Positions 22,346 through 33,385 are shown, counted from the first letter of the stretch. The stretch is 64,000 bases of DNA from Paralithodes platypus (GCA_032716605.1 CM064573.1:5703119-5767118); one strand, 5' to 3'. Notes: generated from the letters alone by a model not told the origin. Translations and numbers: made by a program.

Positions 22346-22869
22346 GATCCAGCACGTACGGTACTCAGAATAACTAGTTTGAACTGGTGTGCTTCCTCTG
22401 CTCTCACTGGTGTGATTGTTTATATTCCTATGGTTCTACGAATGTTTGTTGATTGTGTATATAATATACTTACTGTACGGTATATACTGTATAAATGTAT
22501 ATAATTTATCCATGTATCTATATTATTGCCTACACTAGGCTATACATACAGTATATATCTTTTAAAATGTTCTATTTCGAAAATATTAATATTTGTTTAC
22601 GTCAAGTTCCCCCGATATAAAAATATATACATGAATACATAAATAAGTATTGTGGTTGGGTGAGGTGGAGGGTGTGTCTGTGCGGGGACCAATGAGAAGC
22701 TTGGATGTAAAGGTGTGGTGTCACTGGCCAGCCAATCAGCGAGCGAGGGAAGCGTTCTCCTCTGTGAACTGTCATGTGCGTTGTTTTGTTGGAGCCCCTT
22801 CCGGTACACACGCACTCACACACACACACACACTTGTTCAATATACGTATGGTCGCAGTCATGAATTTG
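22346..22869. other. Unassigned, TA- and CA-rich
   Basis: No supported gene. There are TA-rich stretches (22460-22630) and a short CA tract (22812-22831). Confidence 0.45.
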
Positions 22870-22873
22870 TTAA

Positions 22874-23088
22874 CCCTTTGAGTACCAGCGACGTGTTATA
22901 TTTTATTCTAGCTATATTTAGACGATATTATGCAGCTTAGGAAAGATTTGTGGTACAGTAGTTTAAAGGGTTGGTTGAGATAGTTTGAAGCTTTAATATT
23001 GCTTGAGGTCCCTCCTAACCTGATTAAAAACGCCTAATAGCTGCCAGAATACTGTATAACGAAAAGGACGTCACCAGTACTGTACGGG
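22874..23088. repeat. T3 TTAA element
   Basis: TTAA at 22870-22873 is followed by CCCTTTGAGTACCAGCGACG. The interior is 'gcagcttaggaaagatttgt' and a central 'aaagggttggttgagatag'. The right end is 'cgtcaccagtactgtacggg', followed by TTCA. It is about 215 bp and loosely palindromic. Confidence 0.7.
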
Positions 23089-23265
23089 TTCACGTCTTGT
23101 AATAAGAACAAGATGGTAAACATTAACTATAATGGTTTTTGAAATTATAAAGACGTCGCCGGTACAGAAGGGGGTACAAATGTCCGGAAATCCCCCGACT
23201 CCGAACAATAGAATGTACAGTTTGCCGCACATATTCCATTTCTCAACCATCCCAGCAAATCTTAA

Positions 23266-23470
23266 CCCTCTCAAGTTCCGATACACATTTCGTTTCTGTT
23301 TTTTGGCTATTTTTATACGATTATATTCACATTAGGAAGGGTATATGGAAGTCAGAGGGTTCATTGAGATTTTTTACCCCTATAATTCCCACAGATCCTT
23401 CCTAAGCTGTATAAAGTCATCTAATGGTAGCCATAATAAACCGTCAAAATGCGTCAAGAGCTTCAAAGGG
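23266..23470. repeat. T3 TTAA element
   Basis: It is flanked by TTAA at 23262-23265 and 23471-23474 and is 205 bp long. The ends are CCCTCTCAAG and the inverse-type CTTCAAAGGG, with T3 interior motifs 'cagatccttcctaagctg' and 'tctaatggtagcc'. Confidence 0.72.
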
Positions 23471-23582
23471 TTAACTTGGCAGAACCGCCACCTCCCTAAC
23501 CCTCCTCCCTCATACCAATAGGTGGAAGGTAGGATGTGGAGCGAGGGAGGGGGGTTGGGGAAGAGGGTGCAGCAGAATAGAA

Positions 23583-23977
23583 TATGTGCGGCAAACTGTA
23601 CAGTACCGGTAATATGTGCGGCAAACTGTACAGTACCGGTAATATGTGCGGCAAACTGTACAGTACCGTACCGGTAATATGTGCGGCAAACTGTACAGTA
23701 CCGGTAATATGTGCGGCAAACTGTACAGTACCGGTAATATGTGCGGCAAACTGTACAGTACCGGTAATATGTGCGGCAAACTGTACAGTACCGGTAATAT
23801 GTGCGGCAAACTGTACAGTGCCGGTAATATGTGAGGCAAACTGTACAGTACCGGTAATATGTGCGGCAAACTGTACAGTACCGGTAATATGTGCGGCAAA
23901 CTGTACAGTGCCGGTAATATGTGAGGCAAACTGTACAGTACCGGTAATATGTGCGGCAAACTGTACAGTACCGGTAA
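23583..23977 (+). repeat. 30-bp minisatellite, about 13 copies
   Basis: The unit is CCGGTAATATGTGCGGCAAA plus 'ctgtacagta'. There are 13 copies at nearly constant 30-bp spacing, with one 35-bp spacing near 23665 and two copies carrying GAGG for GCGG. Because 30 is a multiple of three, frames stay open on both strands. These are not genes. Confidence 0.95.
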
Positions 23978-24002
23978 TGAATAATACAACACGATGAGGA
24001 TT

Positions 24003-24386
24003 ATGGTGCGTTTGAAGGAGAGAAGGTTCATTTTTATGGCCCCTCTTCTCCCTCATGCTTAGCCCCATTAGTTTTCAGATTTTAAGACGTTCGGCCCATT
24101 AGTTTGGCGATTTTAAGACCTTTCGCATCTTTTATGTGTCATTGTCAATATTAAGACTTCTCGTGTGATTTAGGTGTCGATTTTTTCCTGGTGAGCGATA
24201 GCGAGCCTATAGGAGGAACCGGCTTTTGGCCGGGAAAATTTTCTACCGCAAAATGCACAAATATATCTTGAAGGGGGATCCTGGGGTTCGTAATTTAAGC
24301 TTGATGGAGGTCTAGGGAGAACACTAAAAAAATAATTCATAAATTAAAAAATTACAAAAAAAGAAAAGAAAAATACTCATCTCCCC
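24003..24386 (+). repeat. T5-family TTAA element
   Basis: It has the T5 order with the shared box at about 24187-24207, the GC hairpin and 'agcttgatggaggtctaggg'. The right flank is TTAA at 24387-24390. The left end is blurred. Confidence 0.65.
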
Positions 24387-24390
24387 TTAA

Positions 24391-24550
24391 CAGTTTATTA
24401 TGGCTATTACTTGAAGATTTTATTCAGTTTTGTAAGGCCCTCTAGGAATCAAAGGGGTAAGAACGGTCTCAATCATCCCTCTGACTCCCTCAATCCCTTC
24501 CTAAGCTGAATAAAATCGTGTACTAATAGCCAGATGATAAGGAAGACAGG
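24391..24550. repeat. T3-like remnant between two T5 elements
   Basis: Motifs 'ggctattacttgaagatttt', 'cttcctaagctgaataaaat' and 'gtgtactaatagccag' match the T3 interior. The ends were probably lost when the T5 elements arrived on both sides. Confidence 0.5.
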
Positions 24551-24872
24551 CGTCATCGTATCTTGTAAGTTATAAAGACGTTTGCCCCATTAGTTGATCG
24601 ATTTTAAGACCTTTTGCCCCATTTCATTTTCAATATTAAGACCTTGTGTGCCCTTTAGGTGTCGATATTTTTCCTGGCGAGCAATGGCGACCCGGTAATT
24701 TTAGAGGAACCGGCCTTCGGCCGTGACATTATTCTACCGAAACATGTACAAATTAATATCGAAGGGGGATCTAATGGATGTTTTTTAAGTTTGATGGAGG
24801 TCTAGGGAGGAAACTAAACAACAATAATTAAATATATATATAAATAGACCCAGAAAAATAACCACTGTCCTC
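24551..24872 (+). repeat. T5-family TTAA element
   Basis: It has the shared box (TGGCGAGCAATGGCGACCC), the CCGGCCTTCGGCCG hairpin and the 'gtttgatggaggtctaggg' tail. The right flank is TTAA at 24873-24876. Confidence 0.65.
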
Positions 24873-24999
24873 TTAATCCCAGTAATGTGATTTATGTGGC
24901 TCTTTCAGTTAATCAAAATATTAGGCCAGGGTCTCATAATTATTACGGTTCAGCAAAGTGTTGAGCTATTCTTGTGCTTCCTGTTCCTTGTTTATCGAC

Positions 25000-26041
25000 A
25001 CACACACACACATTAACACACACACACACACTTACACGTGTATTGTTGTGAGGCTTCTTCCTGTTTGATTGTTTACACACACACACACACACACACACAT
25101 GAACACCACACACACACACACACACTTACACGTGTATTGTTGTGAGGCTTCTTCCTGTTTGATTGTTTACACACACACACACACATGAACACCACACACA
25201 CACACTTACACGTGTATTGTTGTGAGGCTTCTTCCTGTTTGATTGTTTACACACACACACACACACTTACACGTGTATTGTTGTGAGGCTTCTTCCTGTT
25301 TGATTGTTTACACACACACACACACACACTTACACGTGTATTGTTGTGAGGCTTCTTCCTGTTTGATTGTTTACACACACACACACACACACATGAACAC
25401 CACACACACAAACACACACACACACTTACACATGTATTGTTGTGAGGCTTCTTCCTGTTTGATTGTTTACACACACACACACACACATGCACACCACACA
25501 CACACTTACACGTGTATTGTTGTGAGGCTTCTTCCTGTTTGATTGTTTACACACACACACACACACACTTACACGTGTATTGTTGTGAGGCTTCTTCCTG
25601 TTTGATTGTTTACACACACACACACACACATGGACACCACAAACACACTTACCGGTACACGTGTGTTGTTGTGAGGCTTCTTCCTGTTTGATTGTTTACA
25701 CACACACACACACACACACATGAACACCACACACACACACACACACACACTTACCGGTACACGGTACACGTGTGTTGTTGTGAGGCTTCTTCCTGTTTGA
25801 TTGTTTACACACATACACACACACACACACACACTTACCGGTACACGTGTGTTGTTGTGAGGCTTCTTCCTGTTTGATTGTTTACACACACACACACACA
25901 CACACTTACACGTGTATTGTTGTGAGGCTTCTTCCTGTTTGATTGTTTACACACACACACACACACACACACACATGAACACCACACACACACACACACA
26001 CTTACACGTGTATTGTTGTGAGGCTTCTTCCTGTTTGATTG

Positions 26042-26072
<31 letters not shown>

Positions 26073-26179
26073 TTACCGGTACACGTGTGTTGTTGTGAGG
26101 CTTCTTCCTGTTTAATTGCTTACACACACACACACACACTTACACGTGTGTTGTTGTGAGGCGTCTTCCTGTTTGATTG

Positions 26180-26212
<33 letters not shown>
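25000..26212 (+). repeat. Composite CA minisatellite, about 15 units
   Basis: A roughly 47-bp core (CTTACACGTGTATTGTTGTG, AGGCTTCTTCCTGTTTGATT, GTTTAC) alternates with (AC)n of variable length and sometimes 'atgaacacc'. A subset of cores has an extra CCGGTA and GTGTGTTG. Units vary from about 60 to 100 bp. All frames here (Thr/His or Cys/Val repeats) are artefacts. Confidence 0.95.
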
Positions 26213-26214
<2 letters not shown>

Positions 26215-26230
26215 CAACTTTAGTGGTTAA

Positions 26231-26437
26231 CCCCTTCTGTACTGGCGACGCCTTTTTAGCTTTATTCTGGCTACTATTATGCGATTATATTCAGTTTACA
26301 AAGAGGCTCCAGCAATTAACAGGCTTCGTACTATCTCACTTAACCCTTTTTTTCTACCACAGGTCCTTCATAAACTGCACAATATCATCTAAATATATCT
26401 AGACAAAAATTAACAAGATGTAGCCGGTACAGAAGGG
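26231..26437. mobile_element. T3 TTAA element
   Basis: It is flanked by TTAA at 26227-26230 and 26438-26441. The ends are CCCCTTCTGTACTGGCGACG and the inverse-type CCGGTACAGAAGGG. At 207 bp it is one of the clearest T3 copies. Its right TTAA is also the left flank of the next element. Confidence 0.8.
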
Positions 26438-26441
26438 TTAA

Positions 26442-26580
26442 GGGGGCTCACCTCGTTTTTTGTCTCTCTTTCTCTCCCTCTCTCTTTGGCTTGTATCCAT
26501 TCGGCCCCATTCAGCCTACTGTTTTAAGACGTTTACCCCATCCAGGTGTCAATATTTTCATGGCGAGCGGTAGCGAGCAA

Positions 26581-26631
<51 letters not shown>

Positions 26632-26840
26632 TTTGACAGCAAGCTAAATCTTTACATTTTTCGATAGACAAATGTGTCCGGCGAAGCCGGACTTCTCCAT
26701 ACAATGCTGGCTCGCTATCGCTTGCCAGGAAGAAATCGACACCTGGATGGGGATAAACGTCTTAAAAGAGTTGTCTGAATGGGGCCAAATGGATACAAGC
26801 CAGAGAAAGAGAGAGGAAAATAAAAAGCAGGTGACCCCTC
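26442..26840. mobile_element. T4 palindromic TTAA element
   Basis: It is flanked by TTAA at 26438-26441 and 26841-26844. The left end is GGGGGCTCACC and the right end is GGTGACCCCTC. Arms carry the shared box and the CCGGCGAAGCCGG hairpin, and there is a (TA)n tract at 26581-26628. Confidence 0.82.
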
Positions 26841-26964
26841 TTAACTTAAGAAAGTCGTGGACAATATATTGTGGACAACTTATGGAGGCGTAATCATGAT
26901 AAACTGGCGAACTATTTTAATAATTTGATCCACAAACATCCAATTACTGGGATTCAATAGTTAA

Positions 26965-27560
26965 GGGGGAATGGGCTAGCTTTTCTGGTCCCCTTCTCCC
27001 TCGTGTTTAGCACAAATCCTGGCACTATAAGAACCAGCGAACAGCAACAAAAATATCCGAAAATTAAATACACGGTAAAACAAATAATGAGAAGATTCGG
27101 AAAATATAACCGAAACTACCACTAATTTTCCCATGGTTTTTCTTTTTGGTTTTAGATAGTTTTCATCATTAAATAGTAGTTGAAATTAGTTACAATCCCC
27201 GGAGAATGTTATTTCTCCCATTATCCAACAATCTTAAAACACTCAGATGTAAGCCATTTTCAGAGTAAATATACATTATTTTTTGCCTTTGGATACAGGA
27301 TGGGTTGAGAAGGGGCTTTGCCCCCCCTCACCCCCATGAATGATTGAAATCATATATTTTAACAGTAAGGGGCTTAATAAGAGTTTCACTGCCGTCAATA
27401 GGGAGAGTTATAGGGAGAGTTTTTGTTTTTACAGTACTTTATATAGTGCACATAAAATGTATCTCCGGAGGTTGAAACATATTTTAATATAATCTTTGCA
27501 ACATCCTTATTCTATAATAGCCTTAAAATATTGAGAAATAATTAGTGGTAGTTTCGGTAA
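26965..27560. repeat. T5 end plus an unclassified dispersed repeat
   Basis: TTAA (26961-26964) plus the first 55 bp of a T5 element are followed by a second family. That family is marked by 'cccattatccaacaatctta' (27219) and a GGGGCTTTGCCCC hairpin followed by a C-rich run (27318-27343). Outer segments 'actaccactaatttt' and 'aattagtggtagtttcgg' are inverted (about 27115-27130 and 27541-27558), suggesting an element of about 440 bp. Confidence 0.5.
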
Positions 27561-27654
27561 TAAGTACTGAAGATTCCATTCAGTTCGGTATAGCTTCGAT
27601 AACTTGGCCACGATATGTCTTAGACTCTTAGAGTGTACAAACAATCTTAATTAA

Positions 27655-27747
27655 CCCTCTCACTCTCAAAGGTCCTTACTAAGCGTATTAAGATCGTTTA
27701 ATCATAGCCAGGATGAAAATAATAAAGGTCATCGTATGCTGAAAGGG
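27655..27747. repeat. Short T3-type TTAA element
   Basis: It is flanked by TTAA at 27651-27654 and 27748-27751. At 93 bp it is less than half the usual T3 length, with one T3 arm plus CTGAAAGGG. It is probably a deletion derivative. Confidence 0.6.
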
Positions 27748-27751
27748 TTAA

Positions 27752-28048
27752 ATGGGAAAGATGTAGTATCCGGTCGTATCGCCAGCTTTGTTTACGTTAC
27801 TCACATGCTCGCGGTTACGTTCCCATCTATTTTTACTTTTTTTGTGTCTGTTATTTGCCCCCTGCTGGTAATATATAATTATGATGATGACAATGCGTCA
27901 TGAGGGGGGGGGGGGGCGTTGAGGGAGAGGAAAGCCCCCCTCAACCTATTATTGTATCGCACTGCAGTTGAAATAGACGGAAACGTGATCACGAGCCTGA
28001 GAGTAATGTAAACAAAGCTTGCGATACGCCGGAATACATCTTTACTGG
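27752..28048. mobile_element. T6 TTAA element with 70-bp inverted arms
   Basis: TTAA flanks lie at 27748-27751 and 28049-28052. The left arm (AAAGATGTAGTATCCGG, CGTATCGC, GCTTTGTTTAC) is inverted at the right (28048 back to about 27975). The centre has a G-run and 'cccccctcaacc'. It is 297 bp, non-coding, and shares its left TTAA with the preceding short T3. Confidence 0.75.
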
Positions 28049-28549
28049 TTAAATTATCTGTTGTCTATTTTGTCTCATTTAGTGCAAAATTGGATCCCTT
28101 TGCAACTTTAATGGAACACTATAAAAACTGCTGTCCATGCATCATGTTGTTACCAAGTTCACATAATTAATTAGGTGAACAAAATTAAGAAAATAAACTC
28201 TAGTCCCATCTAGATTATTCCGTTATTAAGAAGAATGCGTAGCGAAATAAAGTGTTAATTTTGAAAACTTGGCAGTAGGCTAGTATAATGCAAAGGTCAG
28301 TCGGTCAGTCAGTAAGTACTTTAATATTTGTTATATTTATCGATACATCAGCTGCTAGGGTATTACATTTTGCGTTGGGTGAAATAAGAAAAGAAGCAAC
28401 TCGGTATATGGCCAGTATATTATCTGGACCAAGGGACTGGAGTTCTCGCAGCAAGGCTCCAGTCCTGACATTATTCTTGACTTACAGTGTGCTGGCTTAA
28501 TAATCCAATAGGGTTGATAGCCTCTGAAGTCTGGACCCTGGTCACCTAC

Positions 28550-28889
28550 CCTGGTGCTGGCATTATTTTGGTCTCAGCCCTTCTACGCTCAGACCACAGG
28601 CGGTGACAGGGACCGCCCTCACCCCAGTCACCCTGACTGGCTCAGTACTACTCGGGTCTCGGGGTCGGAGTCAGTAGCTTCCTTCAGTCGTTCCCTAACT
28701 GTCGGGAAGGTAACACGTTGCTTCTGCGCTGACCTGCTCTGGCGGTTATTCTTGTTTTGTGACTTTATTCCGTACACTGTTATATTTGAGGGATTTTTTC
28801 GTGTGATTTTATTTTGTGAATTGATACATCTAAAAGCACCCAAAGAAAATCAATGGAATTCACAGGTCTTCAAGTAAACGAGAATACTG
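28550..28889 (+). other. Possible first exon with splice donor
   Basis: An ATG at 28853 opens 12 codons (MEFTGLQVNENT) that run into CTG|GTAAGTGAG at 28889/28890, a near-ideal 5' splice site. Upstream is a GC-richer stretch with a TCAGT motif near 28692. No downstream exon, acceptor site or homology is recognised, so this is only a candidate; chance donors of this quality do occur. Confidence 0.22.
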
Positions 28890-29165
28890 GTAAGTGAGGT
28901 TTGGTTTGTTTACGTGTTGGAGAGTGGAAACATTATTAACCCTATTTGATAACATTCAAGACCTCTTTCGCCGCCTTATTAGAAATAATTTATTAGGGAA
29001 AATAGGGACCAATAGACTCTCCATATTGTTCTCATTATAGTCCGCATGGAGGAATTTCGTTATCGACACTTGAAAAAACCCGATTACACCGGAAAATAAT
29101 GTCCCAACGTAAACAAAGCATTGCACCCAATGAATCCTTCGACCTGGGTCCTCTTCTTCTTGTTA

Positions 29166-31345
29166 CATGTCAACTCGTACCCGAAACGACTCTTACTCGA
29201 GACATCTCTTACCTTTAAAAGACAACTCTTACTCACTTTTTAGACAACTCGTACCCAAGACAGATCGTACTCAATTACCACCCTGATATCTAATTATAAA
29301 TTAATGTTGAATCTTTCTAGGCCTTTCTAAGCATTTTTGTCTTTCTATTTTATGTCAGGTTCATTGTGTGTGAAAGTAATGCCTTTTCATAGGCACCTCT
29401 TTGTCTTGTTTTGAATCGCCGAACCTACAGAGCTTCGCGATTCAAGAGTTTCATATACTTTTTGAACTGTTTCATAATTAATTGTGCAAATATCCTCATG
29501 CTTCGGACAAGAAATCGATCGATTATTTTTATACATTTTTCATAATTTTGTTTCTTTTCTTTTATTAGGCCTACACGAATGTTAAATGATGTGAGCAAGT
29601 TACTTCTAGTCCTACTTTCACTCAAGTCACATCTGCTGGAAACTATTTGCTTGAGATGGAAAATGCTTACCAATGTTCAGGCTGTGGAAAAGAAGTGAGA
29701 CATAGACAAGAAGCCTTATCATGTGATATAGCCTATGTGAGAGATGGAGACACCGCACTTGTGGTACGGGAATACCACGGGATGTTTATAGGGATTTAAA
29801 TCGAAGGTTGAAAAATGGAGAAATTTTCCATTGGATTTGCCCTGAAACAGTGGAGGATCACCCCCATTGAATTTAAGATAATTGACACAGGTACACAAAG
29901 GGGGAAACCACGACTACACGATTCACATGGCTACATATATAGCCTACAATGAAAAAACAATCGTCCAGGACTACTTATTGATGTTCAGTGCGCCAAAAAA
30001 ACAAATAGGTGTCTAGCTACCGTACATACAAAAGGACAGTATGTATACACCTGGTATGCACTTGCATAATCATGCTGGTAATCCAGGCCGGTGCAATACT
30101 TGGTACGAAAGTACGCGGAGAAGTAAAAAAACAAGCCCTGAATAACTAGGATAAGTCGGCATGTCAGCTAGCCGAAGAGTTGATACAGGACCTACGTAGT
30201 ACGTAATACGGATGATCATCAACTGCCAACAATTATAAATGAAGCAAGATGTTTAAATAGGCATCGGGCATCAGTTCGGCCCCGAGAACCAACAACACTC
30301 GATTTTGAACTTTATCTACAAGGGTGCAATGTACCAGAAAATGTCTTGAAGGAAGATATAAAAACTATTGACAGCAGACATACTTCTATAAAAATTATAT
30401 AATTTTATCGTATGTTGCAAGCCAAGTCTGCCATAGGACCATACTGTAATTTTACAGGACTTCAGTACTACCGTACTGCCATGATAATGATAGCTTGGGA
30501 CAGTGGATTTAGGCCTCCAGGGGACACCAATTTAAAAAAAAATGGCCACATTGCCTATACCTCTATTGGTGGTCCGGAAATGGCAACTAGAGATGCATGT
30601 ACAGTATAATTATGCTCAGTCCCAATCCCCACTTTTCCTATTTTCATTTTCTATGTTACTCTATTTTATTATTTTGTTTTTATTTTCTTGGGGGTGGCCG
30701 ACTCAAGACAGAGCAAGAACAGGAAAAAAACAAGACCGAACAACGAACAAACCCAGACAAAACACAAAATTCACACACATCTAGGTCACCCAGAGACTGG
30801 GTCACCAAGGTCTAGAGATAGAGTATCGTATTATATACAAGACGATAATCAAACTAAATTATATCCATGCAATAACAAAAAAGAATATATAATACTAGTA
30901 TATATATTATAGAATTAAAATGTAAAACTTGCAAACCAAAATTGGGACAAGGACAATATAAAGTCAAATTAAATTATCAAAATCGCTATGTGGAAACAAC
31001 GCTTACTAAAATGAAAACTATTAAATAAAAGAACACAATCCACCACATAGGGTGTACATTACTACATGAGCAAGTTAATCTGTTTCCCAAGCAAACTAAT
31101 CGCACATATAACAACGCACTATCGTCACGTTAAAGGAAGTAGTCAAGTTTGGGAAGTCCGGGACGTTCTGGCAAATTTTACTAAACTCTGCATGAATAAA
31201 GAAACTAAATGTTAAATGTCAAAATATTATTTAAAATATTAAAGAGGAGGGACCGTTTTCAAGGTTATTGGTACGAGTTGAGTAGGGTAGTGAGTAAGAG
31301 TTGACTCGTTCCGCTAGGTAAGAGTTGGCAAGGTAAGAGTTGTCC
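29166..31345 (+). mobile_element. MULE-like DNA transposon 1, decayed
   Basis: Each end carries several copies of a 12-bp motif, ACAACTCTTACC or ACAACTCGTACC. These are direct copies at 29170-29280 and inverted copies at 31265-31345. Total length is about 2.2 kb. The interior contains a transposase remnant (29656-30403). The ends are diverged and no target duplication could be fixed. The assignment to Mutator-like elements rests on the transposase remnant. Confidence 0.65.
29656..30403 (+). pseudogene. MULE-type transposase N-terminal remnant
   Basis: The remnant is spread over three frames. The first piece is MENAYQCSGCGKEVRHRQEA (29656 on). After one shift comes CERWRHRTCGTGIPRDVY with HWICPETVED, which together look like a Cys/His zinc finger. 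Next is RGKPRLHDSHGYIYS (about 29910), then KTNRCLATVHTKGQYVY and HLHNHAGNPG, resembling a FLYWCH/WRKY-type zinc-binding domain that accompanies animal MULE transposases. Last is EPTTLDFELYLQGCNVPENV (about 30290). The DDE catalytic domain is not readable, so the element could not move by itself. A fragment of a related finger, YSCSGCGKEVCPKQ, occurs on the minus strand at about 33930-33975. Confidence 0.65.
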
Positions 31346-31454
31346 AGCACCCTTTTTTTTTGGACTTGCCTTGTTTCACTCGATTAGCTTGAAGATTTTA
31401 AGATGTTTCACCCCATTAGTGTAGCGATAAGACGCTTCACCCCATTCAGGTGTC

Positions 31455-32130
31455 TATTTTTGGATTTTTTTTATTTTAATACCACGAATTTTCAGTGTTT
31501 TTTATAAACAAAATAAGTCATTTGCATCAATATATAGTATTTGTAATTCATTAGAAATCTCGGGAAAACCTATTTTCCCCATTAGGCCTATCGATCAATG
31601 TTGAGACACCCCCCAATAGTGATTTGAAAAGACATTAGCCTAACCTAACAACCTTACCTAACCTAACCTAGTATTATGGGTGGGGGCTGCCGCCCCCACA
31701 CCCCCCGCTGGTTGAGTGCTCCCTTAATAAAAATAAAATAAAAAAATTTGCTGTTGATTATACGAATGTGAAAGAAAAGTCGATGAAGTCTATGGTGTTT
31801 ACTCTGCAATTTAAGCTTGATTGTACATTGATAACGGGAAAGTACCGTATTGACAACCTTGTTACGAAAATTAAATTTTAGTACCATACTTTTATATTAG
31901 GTCTTTCCGAGGGTTTAACACATTTTCATATGATCTTTACAGCTATCGATGACTGAAAGTACCGTATTGACAACCATGTTACGAAAAAGACATTTTAGTA
32001 CCATACTTTTTTATTAGGTTTTGCCGAGGGTTAAAACAAATTTTCTTATGACCTTTAGAGCATATAGATTCAATATTTATCTTCAAATATATCAAAAAAA
32101 TTTGTGGTATTAAAATAACATTGAACCCTA
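31455..32130. repeat. Left arm of a 3.7-kb inverted repeat
   Basis: The arm runs from 'tattttaataccacgaattt' to 'tttgtggtattaaaataaca'. It is repeated inverted at about 34540-35185 with clear collinearity ('catttgcatcaatatata', 'gaaatctcgggaaaac', 'acattgataacgggaaagta'). It also contains an internal direct duplication of 'gtaccgtattgacaacc' and 'ttttagtaccatactttt' (31845-31890 and 31962-32010). A further relative is at about 41705-41880. Confidence 0.7.
31637..31671 (-). repeat. TTAGG-like interstitial block
   Basis: On the minus strand this 35-bp block is near (TTAGG)n with two imperfect units. Shorter CCTAACCTAA runs occur near 39125, 40702 and 47880. TTAGG is the usual arthropod telomere unit. 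Here it lies inside a repeat arm, so it is probably sequence fixed in a mobile element. Confidence 0.5.
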
Positions 32131-32511
32131 TTTTTTTCTGGGCAAACAATAGAAGCTAACTTGGCCTTTGGCCAAAATATCTTTCTTTAAATTTGTTTAC
32201 ACATATTGTTTTAAGGGGTTCCGGGTGGGCATTTTTGTATTTGTTTTTTGTAAATATTACTTTTAGGACAGTGATTTCAGCAACAATTTGTTGTGTGTTT
32301 TTCTTGCATATATATACAGTATTTTCTTATAGTAATGAGTAGCTGAAATGAGTACTTGCCCATTATCCAACAATCTAAAAACTATTGTCTATTGTCTATT
32401 CATCATAATTAGGCCAAAACTCTTAACCACTAACCTCTATAACTCCCTGTGATGGTCTGTGGCAGGGTTAATTGGGCCTGCCCACACAGCTCTCCAATCA
32501 ACAATCAATCA

Positions 32512-32588
32512 TAGAGCCGCGGCGGTCGAGTGGAGAGCACGCTTACGTGTGAATCTGCTTGACCTGGGTTCGATCCCAGCCAAGGCGG
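32512..32588 (+). repeat. tRNA-like sequence, probable SINE head
   Basis: There is an A-box-like GGTCGAGTGGAGAGC and a consensus B box GGGTTCGATCC within a paired T arm (CTGGG/CCCAG). The acceptor stem is imperfect. It resembles Leu/Ser-type tRNA and lies just upstream of MULE-like element 2. Confidence 0.5.
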
Positions 32589-32987
32589 GCATTTAGTGGG
32601 TGTGGTAGTACGTCCGGATACAGGAAGTTTCGTCACCACCTCTTAGACCCGTTTCGTCACCGCGATCTCGGACGTTTCGTCACCATAATTAGCCACTACC
32701 ATTTCAAGGCCATTGGACCTTGATTTAAGTATTAATGGTTGTAATTTGTGATGAAAACCTAATTGTTGGTTGCCTAATTGTATTATGGGACGGCAGATAT
32801 TTATCAGATATGGTTTTGTTAGATTCTGATAAAGTTTGTCAAAACGTTGTCTTATATACCAGTATAATATGATGGACAGTTCTCAATTCAATTTCTTGAA
32901 CGTTTATATATAGCCTACAGCTTGACACCAGTGGAATGTGCATCCGTGCACGTGTAAATCAGGAAACTCATTCCTAACAGGGACATC

Positions 32988-33222
32988 TAAATTGACCACT
33001 TGCGAGTTTCGTTCTCTAAGGAAGTTGAAGCTGTAGATATTTATATTCAACACAATTAATTACCTGTTAAAAAATACGGTTGTAGTACATTTATAAATAC
33101 ATAAAACTCAATTCAACTACTCTTTAACCATTAGAAACTTACATAATTATTGCATTTCTATTTACCATCGATATCTACAGCTCCAACTTCCTTATAGCCT
33201 GAAGCTCTTAAGTGGTCAATTG
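32988..33222. repeat. Inverted repeat inside MULE-like element 2
   Basis: Arms at about 32988-33050 and 33168-33222 share 'gaagttgaagctgtagata' in inverse form and 'aattgaccactt'. The roughly 115-bp AT-rich loop has no features. This could be a nested MITE. Confidence 0.55.
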
Positions 33223-33385
33223 TTGGTATAGTTAGGTCGTCGATGGTGTCATTGACATCTAAATCCATTGCTGGGACACTTAAAGTGTTGGTTAATTGCT
33301 GTATCTGTTATATCATCAGTACTGTTCTATACCATTATATCGGGACAATCGGGGCAATGCCAGAGAAAAGTTCCACCTTCCTTAA

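Noticed and set aside
23583..23977. CRISPR array
   Set aside because: The repeats are contiguous with no unique spacers, and the surroundings are eukaryotic.
23496..24068. Frames of 137-190 codons on both strands
   Set aside because: They arise from the 30-bp minisatellite, again a multiple of three; the repeating peptide has no independent support.
29166..31345. Active transposase gene
   Set aside because: Several stops and frameshifts and no readable DDE domain.
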